This document shows positions 1-8,598 of a stretch of 64,000 bases of DNA, in pieces. The stretch is from Mesobacillus jeotgali. Its GTDB lineage: Bacteria; Bacillota; Bacilli; Bacillales; Cytobacillaceae. Within the stretch, counting starts at the first letter, position 1. Each line of letters starts with the position of its first letter. Made by a program: the position numbers and the translations under genes. Under the pieces are notes generated by a model, which searched no databases, was not told where the DNA came from, and saw nothing but the letters and a program-made list of their open reading frames with translations. The stretch covers positions 1,796,501 to 1,860,500 of the forward strand of contig NZ_CP134494.1 of the NCBI RefSeq assembly GCF_031759225.1, in the 5' to 3' direction.

Positions 1-2
1 CC

Positions 3-638
3 AATGCGACGAAGGACAGCTTGATTCTTTTTGATGAAATCGGCCGCGGCACCTCCACTTACGATGGAATGGCACTTGCCCAGGCGATGATAGAATATAT
101 TCATGATAAAATTAGCGCAAAGACGCTGTTTTCGACTCACTATCATGAAATGACTTCACTGGAAAATGATTTGGGTAAATTGAAGAATGTGCATGTCAGC
201 GCTGTTGAGCAGAATGGAAAGGTCGTTTTTCTTCACAAAATCAGGGAAGGTGCAGCGGATAAGAGTTACGGCATCCATGTTGCCCAGCTTGCTGAATTGC
301 CGGCAGACCTGATCGAACGCGCTGCTGAAATCCTGCAAATACTTGAACAAACGGACACGCAGGTTTCATCAGCACTTAATCGTCAGGAGAGTATCAGCTC
401 TGTACGGGAAGCTTTGCACAATGAGCAAGAGAAACAAAGCATGCTTCAGGCGGCAGAAACAGCAGCCGCGGCTCAGCTATCATTTTTTGATGAAGAGCCT
501 GAACAGAAGAAAGCTAGTGTTGCAAACAAGAAGGAAAAACAAGTTCTTGACCAATTAGTCGGCCTGGAAATCCTTGATATGACTCCTTTGCAGGCCATGA
601 ATATGCTTTATGAGCTGCAAAAAAAGCTGAAGAAGTAA
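3..638 (+). CDS. mutS: DNA mismatch repair ATPase MutS (C-terminal part, 5' end outside window)
   Basis: This is the last 211 codons of MutS, the homodimeric ATPase that recognises mismatches and recruits MutL. The reading frame is open from base 3, so the gene begins upstream of the window. The Walker B segment [16 protein letters not shown] is followed by the STHYHE switch histidine region typical of the MutS ABC-type ATPase (domain V). A Gln/Ala-rich linker and a C-terminal helical dimerisation tail end in LKK. The stop lies 39 bp before mutL, with no terminator between them, so the two are probably co-transcribed as in Bacillus subtilis. Confidence 0.97.
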   Translation, partial: NATKDSLILFDEIGRGTSTYDGMALAQAMIEYIHDKISAKTLFSTHYHEMTSLENDLGKLKNVHVSAVEQNGKVVFLHKIREGAADKSYGIHVAQLAELPADLIERAAEILQILEQTDTQVSSALNRQESISSVREALHNEQEKQSMLQAAETAAAAQLSFFDEEPEQKKASVANKKEKQVLDQLVGLEILDMTPLQAMNMLYELQKKLKK

Positions 639-677
639 CGCAGTTTATAAGAGTAATAAAATGCTGGAGGTGACGGA

Positions 678-2636
678 ATGGCGAAAATTATTCAGCTTGA
701 CGATGCCTTATCAAACAAGATTGCGGCCGGTGAGGTAGTTGAACGGCCGGCATCGGTTGTTAAGGAATTGCTGGAGAACGCAATTGATGCTAATAGTACC
801 GTGATTGAGATTGATCTTGAGGAAGCTGGACTAGCCAGGATCAGGATTACTGACAATGGAGACGGCATAGAGGAAGACGATGTTCTCGTCGCCTTCCAGC
901 GGCATGCCACAAGCAAAATCAAGAATGAAAATGACTTATTCCGAATCAGGACTCTAGGGTTCAGGGGCGAGGCGCTGCCGAGTATCGCGTCCGTTTCACG
1001 ACTTGAAATGAAAACATCTACCGGTATCGAAGGCAATAAAGTGGTCATCGAAGGCGGGAAGATAGAGTCGCTAGAGAAGGCAGACAGCCGAAAAGGAACG
1101 GATATCATCATTTCAGACCTGTTTTTCAATACTCCGGCACGGCTTAAATATATGAAGACAATCCATACCGAACTTGGCAATATTACGGATGTCGTAAACC
1201 GGCTGGCGCTGGCAAATCCAGAGATTTCTTTCAGGCTTGTCCATAATGGCCGCCAGCTTCTAAAGACGACAGGAAATGGAGACGTACGCCAGGTGTTGGC
1301 CGCCATTTATGGCATTAATATGGTGAAATCCATGATCCCTATTTTGGGAGAATCATTGGATTACAAAATTAGCGGCTATATCTCGATGCCGGAAATCACC
1401 AGGGCATCAAGAAACTATATTTCGACGATGATCAATGGCCGTTTTATCAAAAATTACGCTCTTGTAAAAGCGATTCAGGAAGGCTATCATACATTACTCC
1501 CAATCGGCAGGTATCCGGTTGTCCTCTTGAATATTGAAATGGACCCGCTTTTGATTGATGTGAATGTACACCCGTCCAAGATGGAAGTTCGATTGAGCAA
1601 GGAGCAGGAATTGAATGAGCTTGTCTCGAGTGTCATAAAAGGTGCTTTTAAAACGAAGGAACTGATTCCGGCCGGGATGGTCACTCAGAAGCAAGAAAAA
1701 CCAAAGTCAGAACAAACCTTTATGGATCTCGATCATCTGCCTGAGGCTGAAAATAAGCCCAACATGGTCCCAACTACCAATGGTGGAAGGCCATTTGTTG
1801 AGGAGAGGGCTGTTGAGCTTGGGAATAGCTATAAAACTCCTGATCTCAGCAACAGCTATAAAGCTGCTGAACTAGCAAATAATCCACAGCAGGAAGCTCC
1901 AGACTGGAGAAATGCTTTTGTCGCTCAAGAGAAGCCTATAGCTACATCAGGATCACTGGTTGAGGATGAACCTTTACAAGATGATAAAGAAGTGATTGCT
2001 CCTGCTGCTGCCTCGGAAGCTTTCGATTCGGATTTTGCTGAAGTACAGACTTCTCGAGTGCCTCCTCTTTATCCAATAGGACAAATGCATGGGACATATA
2101 TTCTCGCACAGAACGACCGCGGTTTATATATCATTGACCAGCATGCTGCCCAGGAGAGAATCAAGTATGAATACTTCAGGGACAAGGTTGGCGAGGTGGC
2201 AACGGAGCTACAGGAAATGCTCGTGCCAATAACGCTTGAATATTCAGCGGATGAGTGCATTAAGATCAATGAGAACCAGCATGAGCTTGAAAAAGTTGGG
2301 GTATTCCTTGAGCCATTCGGTTACAACAGCTTCATCGTACGTTCTCATCCTCAATGGTTTCCTCGCGGGGAGGAAAAAGACCTGATTGAAGATATGATTG
2401 AACAGCTGCTCATGATGAAGAAAGTGGATCTTAAAAAGCTTCGAGAAGAAGCAGCGATCATGATGAGCTGCAAGGCATCAATCAAAGCCAATCACCATTT
2501 GAGAAACGATGAGATCCAGGCATTGCTGGATGAGTTGCGGCGTTCATCCGATCCGTTCACCTGTCCGCATGGCCGGCCAATTATCGTCCACTACTCCACA
2601 TATGAAATGGAGAAAATGTTCAAGAGGGTAATGTGA
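678..2636 (+). CDS. mutL: DNA mismatch repair endonuclease MutL
   Basis: MutL couples mismatch recognition by MutS to strand incision. The 652-residue protein starts at an ATG behind GGAGGTG. Its N-terminal GHKL ATPase shows [18 protein letters not shown] and the GFRGEAL lid motif. A low-complexity acidic linker follows at about residues 340-450. The C-terminal domain carries the endonuclease motif [12 protein letters not shown] near residue 486 and the metal-site motif CPHGRP near the end, as in species that lack Mut[10 protein letters not shown] segment stands in place of the more usual ACKAAV. It forms a mutSL pair and is followed by a strong terminator. Confidence 0.98.
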   Translation: MAKIIQLDDALSNKIAAGEVVERPASVVKELLENAIDANSTVIEIDLEEAGLARIRITDNGDGIEEDDVLVAFQRHATSKIKNENDLFRIRTLGFRGEALPSIASVSRLEMKTSTGIEGNKVVIEGGKIESLEKADSRKGTDIIISDLFFNTPARLKYMKTIHTELGNITDVVNRLALANPEISFRLVHNGRQLLKTTGNGDVRQVLAAIYGINMVKSMIPILGESLDYKISGYISMPEITRASRNYISTMINGRFIKNYALVKAIQEGYHTLLPIGRYPVVLLNIEMDPLLIDVNVHPSKMEVRLSKEQELNELVSSVIKGAFKTKELIPAGMVTQKQEKPKSEQTFMDLDHLPEAENKPNMVPTTNGGRPFVEERAVELGNSYKTPDLSNSYKAAELANNPQQEAPDWRNAFVAQEKPIATSGSLVEDEPLQDDKEVIAPAAASEAFDSDFAEVQTSRVPPLYPIGQMHGTYILAQNDRGLYIIDQHAAQERIKYEYFRDKVGEVATELQEMLVPITLEYSADECIKINENQHELEKVGVFLEPFGYNSFIVRSHPQWFPRGEEKDLIEDMIEQLLMMKKVDLKKLREEAAIMMSCKASIKANHHLRNDEIQALLDELRRSSDPFTCPHGRPIIVHYSTYEMEKMFKRVM

Positions 2637-2700
2637 TAAGAACAGCGCGTGTCTATTGGTCAGCTTAGTGGTGAATTCTCTAAGTGAAAATTCATATATG

Positions 2701-2736
2701 AAAAAACAGTGTTTCCAAAGGGGACACTGTTTTTTT
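2701..2736 (+). terminator. Rho-independent terminator after mutL
   Basis: Perfect 12-bp arms AAAAAACAGTGT and ACACTGTTTTTT enclose an 11-nt loop, ending in a run of T. It closes the mutSL transcript. Confidence 0.85.
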
Positions 2737-2874
2737 GTGTAATGAAAAATTTACTTGAGATGGATAAAAATTCTTTAAAATCGGTCCATAATGGTGTAAA
2801 ATTACACTAATAGGAGAATTATAAAATCATTAAATGTGTTATTGGCTCTTATACTTTTTAAAGGGGGCGATATA

Positions 2875-3321
2875 TTGGTTGTAATATCATTATTATTTTT
2901 CATATTACCTGTAGCTTTATTGGTATTTATAGTTGCTTTTGCAGTGAAAAATAAGGAGCAAGGGGGAGAGAAAGTGGTCAGACATTTATATACTTATCTA
3001 GTATTGTTTGCTACATTGATGATGGTCATTGGCGGAGGAGTTTCGATTTTCATGGCGACAGCAGATCTTGTCAGCCCAACTGGATATTATCAAAGTTTTA
3101 CTGAATACAAGCAAATGGTGAACAATGGAAAAATTGAAGGTTCCCAAACAGATCTTACTGAGGAAGAACTTCGCAGCAATTATGATTTGTACGTTACTGA
3201 AGAAAAGGGTCGGCAAAAAGACCGGGCAGTCAATCAAATTATCAAGAGCCTTGGCTTTATTGTCATTCCTTTGCCAGTGTTCCTGTATTTTAATAGGCTG
3301 AGGAAACAATACAAGGAATGA
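2875..3321 (+). CDS. small membrane protein of unknown function
   Basis: I do not recognise this family. The start chosen is TTG at 2875, because AAGGGGG lies 6-8 bases upstream; a GTG at 2836 in the same frame has no ribosome binding site. The 148-residue product has an N-terminal hydrophobic helix, a second helix (LVLFATLMMVIGGGVSIFMA), a hydrophilic acidic middle region with TDLTEEELRSNYDLY, and a third helix near the C-terminus (SLGFIVIPLPVFLYF) followed by a basic tail. It is a single-gene unit between two terminators. Confidence 0.75.
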   Translation: MVVISLLFFILPVALLVFIVAFAVKNKEQGGEKVVRHLYTYLVLFATLMMVIGGGVSIFMATADLVSPTGYYQSFTEYKQMVNNGKIEGSQTDLTEEELRSNYDLYVTEEKGRQKDRAVNQIIKSLGFIVIPLPVFLYFNRLRKQYKE

Positions 3322-3327
3322 ACCAGA

Positions 3328-3357
3328 GGGCACTGTTAAGAGCAGTGCCCTTTTTTT
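3328..3357 (+). terminator. Rho-independent terminator
   Basis: Arms GGGCACTG and CAGTGCCC with a 7-nt loop are followed by seven T residues, directly after the membrane protein gene. Confidence 0.85.
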
Positions 3358-3450
3358 GCCACTGTTAAAACAGACAGAGGCATTTTAAAAAGGGAAAAAT
3401 CTCTTCTTGCACGAATTACTATATAAGAGAAGAGTGAAGGGGGATTTATC

Positions 3451-3975
3451 ATGTTCAAAAAGCCGAGTTTAGAAATGTTTCCTGAGTATACAAGGGGCTA
3501 TATAAAACTGATTCCAGAAGGAGAAATTATCGGGATACTTGATGAACAACTTGAGACTACTTTTAAACTATTGTCCGAGGTCACCGCAGAGCAAGCTGAA
3601 TTTCGCTATGATGCAGGAAAATGGACTCTGTCCGAAGTGCTCGGCCACCTAACAGATACAGAAAGAATCATGTCCTACAGAATCCTTCGTATTGCAAGAG
3701 GGGATACAACTCCGCTAGTGGGATTTGATGAGAACGAGTTTGTAAAGGAAGCTTCCTTTTACGCACGCACGATGGCAGATATTTTGGAAGATTACCAGAA
3801 TGTTAGAAGAGCGACGATCAGTCTGTTAAAAGGCCTGCCTCAACACTCGTTAGCATATCGCGGCAATGTGAATGGATTCGACGTTTCGGTGGAAACAATC
3901 GCCTATATGATCGCCGGGCATGAACTTCATCATCTAAAGATTATTAAAGAGAAGTATTTATCAAATGGCAGCTAA
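3451..3975 (+). CDS. DinB/YfiT-fold putative metal-dependent protein
   Basis: The 174-residue protein belongs to the DinB four-helix-bundle superfamily, whose members bind a divalent metal; some are thiol transferases. Metal-ligand positions are visible as the histidine in LGHLTDTERIM (about residue 68) and AGHELHHLKII near the C-terminus. It starts at ATG behind GAAGGGGGA. The substrate is unknown. It is convergent with mreBH, and the shared terminator hairpin lies just downstream. Confidence 0.8.
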   Translation: MFKKPSLEMFPEYTRGYIKLIPEGEIIGILDEQLETTFKLLSEVTAEQAEFRYDAGKWTLSEVLGHLTDTERIMSYRILRIARGDTTPLVGFDENEFVKEASFYARTMADILEDYQNVRRATISLLKGLPQHSLAYRGNVNGFDVSVETIAYMIAGHELHHLKIIKEKYLSNGS

Positions 3976-4028
3976 TAATATGGTTGGAAACTTTTTTGCT
4001 GATTATGTGTGTGATGAAAATAAACTAA

Positions 4029-4054
4029 AAGATCGCGAATTCCTTCGCGATCTT
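4029..4054. terminator. bidirectional terminator between DinB-like gene and mreBH
   Basis: Perfect 11-bp arms AAGATCGCGAA and TTCGCGATCTT with a TTCC loop. On the minus strand the hairpin is followed by a T-rich tract, as expected for mreBH. The plus-strand tail is weaker. Confidence 0.75.
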
Positions 4055-4069
4055 CTAGTCACTTCTATT

Positions 4070-5077
4070 TTATCTTACAGCAGGCTGCAGTTTATGGATA
4101 TATTGCAATGCTTTACCAGTTCCAATCGCAACAGATTCAAGCGGGTTGGGTGCGATGTGTACTGGAACAACCATTTCGCCTCCAAGCCAATCCTGCATTC
4201 CGTTCAGCAAAGCTCCGCCACCAGAAAGAATCACGCCGCGGTCTACAATATCACCGCTTAGTTCTGCAGGGCAGTCCTCTAGCGTAGCACGGATCGCTTC
4301 CATGATATGAAGAAGGGATTCCTTCAGTGTGTCCCTGATTTCATAAGAATTGAGGGTCACGGTTTTTGGCAGGCCAGTTACGAGGTCACGGCCGCGGATT
4401 TCCATCTCCAACATTTCATGGTCAACAAGCGCATAACCAATCTCCATCTTGATTTTCTCAGCAGTTCTTTCACCGATGAGGACATTGTATTCTTTACGTA
4501 CATAATGGATGATATCCTCGTCCAGTCTGTCGCCAGCGATACGAATGGAATGGCAGGCTACGACACCGCCGTATGAGATGATGGCGACTTCAGTTGTGCC
4601 GCCTCCGATATCGACAACAACATTAGCTACAGGCTCATCAACAGGCAGTCCAGCACCAATTGCTGCTGCAACTGGTTCCTCAATCAGATGAACCTTCTTT
4701 GCGCCAGCATTTCTGACTGCATCCTGGATTGCACGGCGTTCAACGCTTGTTGAGCCAGACGGTGTGCAGACAACAACATCCGGTTTACGGAGTGAAAAGC
4801 CGCCCTTTTTTGAAGCTTTCTTCATGATTTGCTTCAACATCTCAGTTGTCACGTCGAAATCTGCAATGACTCCATCCTTCAACGGACGGATCGCCACGAT
4901 CTTTCCAGGAGTCTTGCCGATCATTTCCTTCGCTTCCTTGCCGACAGCAAGGACATTCTTCGTCTCAGTATCTATCGCCACTACTGAAGGTTCATTCAAG
5001 GCGACTCCTTTATTTTTACTATATACAAGTGTATTGGCAGTACCTAGATCAATTCCTATTTCTGTAGTTGATAACAT
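4070..5077 (-). CDS. mreBH: MreB-like actin homologue MreBH
   Basis: This is a bacterial actin of the MreB family, forming cytoplasmic filaments that guide lateral cell-wall synthesis; in B. subtilis MreBH interacts with the hydrolase LytE. The 335-residue length equals that of B. subtilis MreBH. Phosphate-1 loop GIDLGTANT (residues 8-16), the phosphate-2 segment [12 protein letters not shown] and the adenosine motif LSGGGALL are all present. As in B. subtilis it stands alone rather than in the mreBCD operon. It is read opposite to its neighbours and diverges from miaA. The paralogue Mbl is the main alternative, but length and monocistronic context favour MreBH. Confidence 0.85.
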   Translation of the reverse strand: MLSTTEIGIDLGTANTLVYSKNKGVALNEPSVVAIDTETKNVLAVGKEAKEMIGKTPGKIVAIRPLKDGVIADFDVTTEMLKQIMKKASKKGGFSLRKPDVVVCTPSGSTSVERRAIQDAVRNAGAKKVHLIEEPVAAAIGAGLPVDEPVANVVVDIGGGTTEVAIISYGGVVACHSIRIAGDRLDEDIIHYVRKEYNVLIGERTAEKIKMEIGYALVDHEMLEMEIRGRDLVTGLPKTVTLNSYEIRDTLKESLLHIMEAIRATLEDCPAELSGDIVDRGVILSGGGALLNGMQDWLGGEMVVPVHIAPNPLESVAIGTGKALQYIHKLQPAVR

Positions 5078-5353
5078 AGTGTGTTCACCCAGTTCCCTAA
5101 AAATTATTAACCATCATAGACTTCTATTAAACTATCATGAATCTGGGGGTGAAACCTTGTTTGTTACCGAATCGTTATCTAACTGTAAAAGTTGAGGAAA
5201 ATTTTTTCAGAAGATGATATAAGAGAATAATATTTGTAAAATACGGGTATAATGCATAGATGTTCAACTGCTTTCTATTTAATGGTAAGATAAATTTAAG
5301 ATGTCAGATATAACATGGCTGACACCCTATATGAAAAGGCAGTGTGAAATTTT

Positions 5354-6307
5354 TTGGAACAAAAACAGAAATTGATTGTGTTAATTGGGCCGACTGCAGT
5401 TGGCAAGACGAAGCTGAGCATTGAGCTTGCGAAGAAATTCGACGGTGAAATCATAAGCGGTGATTCCATGCAAATTTACAAAGGGATGGATATAGGAACC
5501 GCAAAAATCACCGTGGCAGAGATGGAGGGGATTCCCCACCATTTAATTGATATCATGGAACCGGATGAAAGTTTTTCAACCGCTGAATTCCAGGAACTTG
5601 TCCGGAAGAAGATTGATGAAATCAGCTCACGCGGTAAGATGCCGATGATTGTAGGCGGTACAGGATTATACATCCAGTCAGTAATTTTCGATTATCATTT
5701 TACCGATGCACCCTCTGACCCAGCTTTCAGGCGTAGTTTGGAACAAACAGCAGAGGCTGAAGGTCAGGATTTTTTACATGGAAAATTGAAAGAAGCCGAC
5801 CCCGAAAGTGCATCACGAATCCATCCTAATAATGTCCGCCGTGTGATCAGGGCGCTGGAAATCATTCACTGCACCGGCAAAACTGCGGGCGAACTGCAGG
5901 AAAACCAATCACCGGAGCTTTTGTATGAAACTGCATTGATCGGATTGACAATGGACAGAGAAATACTGTACAACCGTATCAACTACCGTGTCGACTTAAT
6001 GGTTGAACAGGGGCTGCTCGATGAAGTGAAGTACTTCTATGATAAAGGCTTAAGAGACTGCCAGTCCATCCAGGCGATAGGATACAAAGAGCTTTATGAC
6101 TATTTTGATGGCAAGGTTTCGCTTGAGCTGGCGATCGAGAATCTAAAGCAAAATTCCCGCCGATATGCAAAAAGGCAGCTAACATGGTTTCGAAACAAGA
6201 TGAATGTGGAATGGTTTGATATGTCAGAGTCTAAAGACGCTGAAAAAAAATTCGCCGAAATTTCCAAGTTCATTGAAGGAAAGCTCGATATAAAAGCGAA
6301 TACATAA
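5354..6307 (+). CDS. miaA: tRNA dimethylallyltransferase MiaA
   Basis: MiaA transfers a dimethylallyl group to N6 of A37 in tRNAs reading UNN codons. The 317-residue protein opens with the P-loop [11 protein letters not shown], then [17 protein letters not shown] and the substrate-binding segment [20 protein letters not shown] and [12 protein letters not shown] occur late, as in the family. The start is TTG at 5354. A candidate -10 box TATAAT lies at 5248-5253 without a convincing -35. Hfq follows after 29 bp, the conserved miaA-hfq pair. Confidence 0.97.
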   Translation: MEQKQKLIVLIGPTAVGKTKLSIELAKKFDGEIISGDSMQIYKGMDIGTAKITVAEMEGIPHHLIDIMEPDESFSTAEFQELVRKKIDEISSRGKMPMIVGGTGLYIQSVIFDYHFTDAPSDPAFRRSLEQTAEAEGQDFLHGKLKEADPESASRIHPNNVRRVIRALEIIHCTGKTAGELQENQSPELLYETALIGLTMDREILYNRINYRVDLMVEQGLLDEVKYFYDKGLRDCQSIQAIGYKELYDYFDGKVSLELAIENLKQNSRRYAKRQLTWFRNKMNVEWFDMSESKDAEKKFAEISKFIEGKLDIKANT

Positions 6308-6336
6308 TAATAGAGATAAAAGAGGAGGATCCGCCC

Positions 6337-6567
6337 ATGAAACAAGTGAACATTCAGGACCAGTATTTAAACCAATGCCGTAAGGACAACATTAACGTAA
6401 CCGTCTTTTTGCTGAACGGTTTTCAGTTAAGAGGCCAGATCAAAGGTTTCGACAACTTTACTGTCCTTTTTGAATCCGATGGAAAACAGCAGCTTGTCTA
6501 TAAACATGCTATTTCTACGTTCGCGCCGCAAAAAAATGTCCAGATTGATTATGAGGGACAGGCTTAA
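6337..6567 (+). CDS. hfq: RNA chaperone Hfq
   Basis: Hexameric Sm-like RNA-binding protein. The 76-residue product contains the Sm1 segment ([20 protein letters not shown]) and the Sm2 signature YKHAIST, and has the short C-terminus typical of Bacillus Hfq. A strong AGAGGAGGA site precedes the ATG. It probably shares the miaA transcript and ends at the hairpin directly downstream. Confidence 0.97.
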   Translation: MKQVNIQDQYLNQCRKDNINVTVFLLNGFQLRGQIKGFDNFTVLFESDGKQQLVYKHAISTFAPQKNVQIDYEGQA

Positions 6568-6586
6568 TTAAATAATGACCAGGAAG

Positions 6587-6610
6587 ACCCGCCATAGTGC
6601 GGGTTTTTTC
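6587..6610 (+). terminator. Rho-independent terminator after hfq
   Basis: Arms ACCCGC and GCGGGT with a 6-nt loop, followed by TTTTTC and further T residues. Confidence 0.8.
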
Positions 6611-7027
6611 TTTTTTGGGGATTTTTCCTGAACCGTTCTGATTGTTAAGCCTAAATGTACCCTTATGCAGGCATTCACAGCGCCATAAGGATGTGATACA
6701 AGCCTAAATGTACCCTTATGAAGTTAAACTCAGCCTCAGTAGGGTACGATTAACTTCCGCGACACACGATAATTGTTTATTTTAAAAATGAATTTCCACC
6801 TTCGTGAATACATATAAATATAGAAGTTTATTTCTTGGGAAACCGCATATTGTGACAAAAGCTAAATTCACTGCCGAAGCTTGTCGAACAAACCAAGCTG
6901 CTTCTGAAACGTGAAATATTGCCATCGAGAAATATATATACGAAATCAATATATAAGGTGTTAGTAGGCGGATATCACAAATACAGCTATGATGCGTATA
7001 CTGTTTCCAGAATGAGAGGTGAAATCT
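6611..7027. other. gene-free stretch between hfq and spoVK, with a 21-bp direct repeat
   Basis: About 415 bases without a supported gene. It holds two exact copies of a 21-bp sequence beginning AAGCCTAAATGTACCC at 6647-6667 and 6700-6720 (53-bp period). A partial reverse-oriented match, TAGGGTAC, lies near 6741. The remainder is AT-rich and presumably includes the sporulation promoter of spoVK, which I could not assign. Confidence 0.5.
6647..6720. repeat. pair of 21-bp direct repeats
   Basis: Two identical 21-bp copies begin at 6647 and 6700. A partial complementary segment (CATAAGG) sits between them. They lie downstream of the hfq terminator and are not part of any open frame. Confidence 0.7.
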
Positions 7028-7987
7028 TTGGACCAACCGCTTCGTAAGAAAAACAACGGTCAAATCAGCATAGTGTTAAATGCACAGCAAAGGAAAACAT
7101 TGACTAAGGAATTGCCTGAGTCGCAGCTGGTGCCAAAGTCAATCCCGCAGGAGCATGCTGCTTTAAAGGAAATTGAGGAAGAGCTCGGTGCACTTGTCGG
7201 TATGGAAGAAATGAAAAGGATGATCAAGGAGATATATGCCTGGATCTATGTGAACAAGAAACGGGAAGAAATGGGCCTGAAAGCTGGAAAACAGGCTCTC
7301 CATATGATGTTCAAGGGCAATCCGGGAACAGGAAAGACAACGGTCGCCAGGATTATCGGGAAGCTCTTCCTTAAGATGAATGTACTGTCAAAGGGGCATT
7401 TGATCGAAGCAGAGAGAGCGGACCTTGTTGGCGAGTATATTGGCCATACCGCGCAAAAAACGCGCGATTTGATAAAAAAAGCAATGGGAGGCATCCTGTT
7501 CATTGATGAAGCTTATTCTCTCGGCCGTGGAGGGGAAAAAGATTTCGGCAAGGAAGCGATAGATACCCTCGTTAAACATATGGAGGATAAGCAGCATGAG
7601 TTCATCTTGATCCTTGCCGGGTATTCGAGAGAAATGGAGTTTTTCCTGACTCTGAACCCTGGGCTTCATTCAAGGTTCCCGCTGGTGATTGATTTTCCAG
7701 ACTATTCTATAGAACAGCTAATGGAAATCGGCCAGCGAATGCTGAAGGAAAGGGAATATAGTCTGAGCCACGAGGCAGAACGGAAGTTACGGGAGCATCT
7801 TGCACATGTAAAATCCACATTAGGGGCGGCAGGCTTTTCGAATGGCCGCTATGTACGCAACGTAATTGAGAAATCGATCAGGGCACAGGCTATGCGGTTG
7901 TTAATGCAGAATCAGTATGATCGCCATGAACTAATGACACTCCGAAGTAATGACCTCGTTTTTACAGATGATAACAAGGGCAAATAA
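7028..7987 (+). CDS. spoVK: stage V sporulation protein K, AAA+ ATPase
   Basis: SpoVK is a CbbX-type AAA+ ATPase needed for spore maturation. Walker A GNPGTGKTTVAR and Walker B ILFIDEAYSL are present, with the AAA signature region DTLVKHMEDKQHEFILILAGY and sensor-2 region FSNGRYVRNVIE. I place the start at TTG 7028 (MDQPLRKKNNGQ), 6 bases after GAGAGGTG, giving 319 residues. A GTG at 7019 in frame overlaps that ribosome binding site and is less likely. Residues 60-300 align closely with what I know of B. subtilis SpoVK. The genomic position before hflX is also conserved. Confidence 0.95.
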   Translation: MDQPLRKKNNGQISIVLNAQQRKTLTKELPESQLVPKSIPQEHAALKEIEEELGALVGMEEMKRMIKEIYAWIYVNKKREEMGLKAGKQALHMMFKGNPGTGKTTVARIIGKLFLKMNVLSKGHLIEAERADLVGEYIGHTAQKTRDLIKKAMGGILFIDEAYSLGRGGEKDFGKEAIDTLVKHMEDKQHEFILILAGYSREMEFFLTLNPGLHSRFPLVIDFPDYSIEQLMEIGQRMLKEREYSLSHEAERKLREHLAHVKSTLGAAGFSNGRYVRNVIEKSIRAQAMRLLMQNQYDRHELMTLRSNDLVFTDDNKGK

Positions 7988-8017
7988 TGTCAGCAGCTTT
8001 GTTGACATTATTTTTTT
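7983..8017 (+). terminator. spoVK terminator overlapping the stop codon
   Basis: Perfect 10-bp arms AATAATGTCA (7983-7992) and TGACATTATT (8003-8012) run into seven T residues. The upstream arm contains the spoVK stop codon. The downstream arm contains most of the TTGACA of the glutaredoxin promoter. Confidence 0.8.
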
Positions 8018-8030
8018 AGTTTGTTATTAT
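8002..8030 (+). promoter_or_regulatory. sigma-A promoter for the glutaredoxin gene
   Basis: TTGACA (8002-8007), a 17-bp spacer and TATTAT (8025-8030). It overlaps the spoVK terminator at its -35 box and a palindromic operator at its -10 box. Confidence 0.7.
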
Positions 8031-8045
8031 ACCCCTATAGGTATA
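8028..8045 (+). promoter_or_regulatory. palindromic operator resembling CsoR/CstR (DUF156) sites
   Basis: The 18-bp element TATACCCCTATAGGTATA has exact 6-bp inverted arms TATACC and GGTATA. The GC tract flanked by AT arms is the general form of DUF156 repressor operators (CsoR, CstR). Its position over the -10 and start site fits repression. The cognate regulator is not in this window, so the assignment is inference. Confidence 0.5.
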
Positions 8046-8071
8046 TAAAATTGTTTATGGAGGAATTTTAA

Positions 8072-8302
8072 ATGAACGAAATCACAGTATACACAACAAA
8101 TACTTGTCCTTACTGCACAATGCTAAAGAACTTTCTTGACGATAAAGGATTAGCATACAAAGAAGTGAACGTACAGCAAGATCCAATTGCTGCACAAAGA
8201 CTGGTCAATGCAACCGGCCAAATGGGTGTGCCTCAATCAAATGTAAACGGAAATTGGGTATTAGGATTTGATCCAAATTCAATTATGTCTTTCTTAAAAT
8301 AA
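8072..8302 (+). CDS. glutaredoxin-family protein
   Basis: A 76-residue small thiol-disulfide oxidoreductase with the redox motif Cys-Pro-Tyr-Cys at residues 12-15 and the cis-proline segment MGVPQ near residue 54. It is a single thioredoxin-fold domain, close in size to NrdH/glutaredoxin. The ATG follows TGGAGGA. It sits alone between terminators with its own promoter and a DUF156-type palindrome. That points to a role in thiol, persulfide or metal stress rather than in ribonucleotide reduction, though the latter cannot be excluded. Confidence 0.85.
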   Translation: MNEITVYTTNTCPYCTMLKNFLDDKGLAYKEVNVQQDPIAAQRLVNATGQMGVPQSNVNGNWVLGFDPNSIMSFLK

Positions 8303-8309
8303 TGACAGG

Positions 8310-8336
8310 GGATTCCAGTTTTACTGGAATCCTTAT
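8310..8336 (+). terminator. Rho-independent terminator after glutaredoxin gene
   Basis: Perfect 10-bp arms GGATTCCAGT and ACTGGAATCC around a TTT loop, followed by TTATTTATTTT. Confidence 0.8.
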
Positions 8337-8477
8337 TTATTTTCCCTAACAACCTTCCTCCTGGGGTACAACTCATCCTTTCGAAGAACCGTCCAAAGGA
8401 GCTCCGACCTTTTTCATTGCTGTAGTCCTAACCTCTTATTTCGTGCATCAGCAGTTGCTAATTTTGTTGAGAATCAG

Positions 8478-8502
8478 GTTTGAAAGTTTTAATAAAGGGT
8501 AA
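8478..8502 (+). promoter_or_regulatory. candidate sigma-B promoter for the STAS protein gene
   Basis: GTTTGA (8478-8483), 13 bp, GGGTAA (8497-8502), against the general-stress consensus GTTTAA-N13-15-GGGTAT. The leader to the start codon would be about 90 nt. The target encodes an RsbR-type protein, which makes sigma-B control plausible. Confidence 0.5.
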
Positions 8503-8598
8503 AGGAAGGAGGTTTCCTCGGGTGCATTTTGGGGAAACTAATTATTATTATAAAATGGGAGCTTAACAATTATATAGAGAAAAAGGAGCTATCAAATT

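Noticed and set aside
3965..4261. Plus-strand open frame overlapping the end of mreBH
   Set aside because: It is antisense to the conserved mreBH coding sequence and crosses the terminator hairpin.
5146..5151. ACCCCC on the minus strand upstream of mreBH as a SigI -35 box
   Set aside because: mreBH is a SigI target in B. subtilis, but I found no CGAA-type -10 box at a suitable distance.
6972..7004. SigE-like -35/-10 (ATATC ... TATACTGT) before spoVK
   Set aside because: The spacer is too long, and the start site would fall almost on the ribosome binding site.
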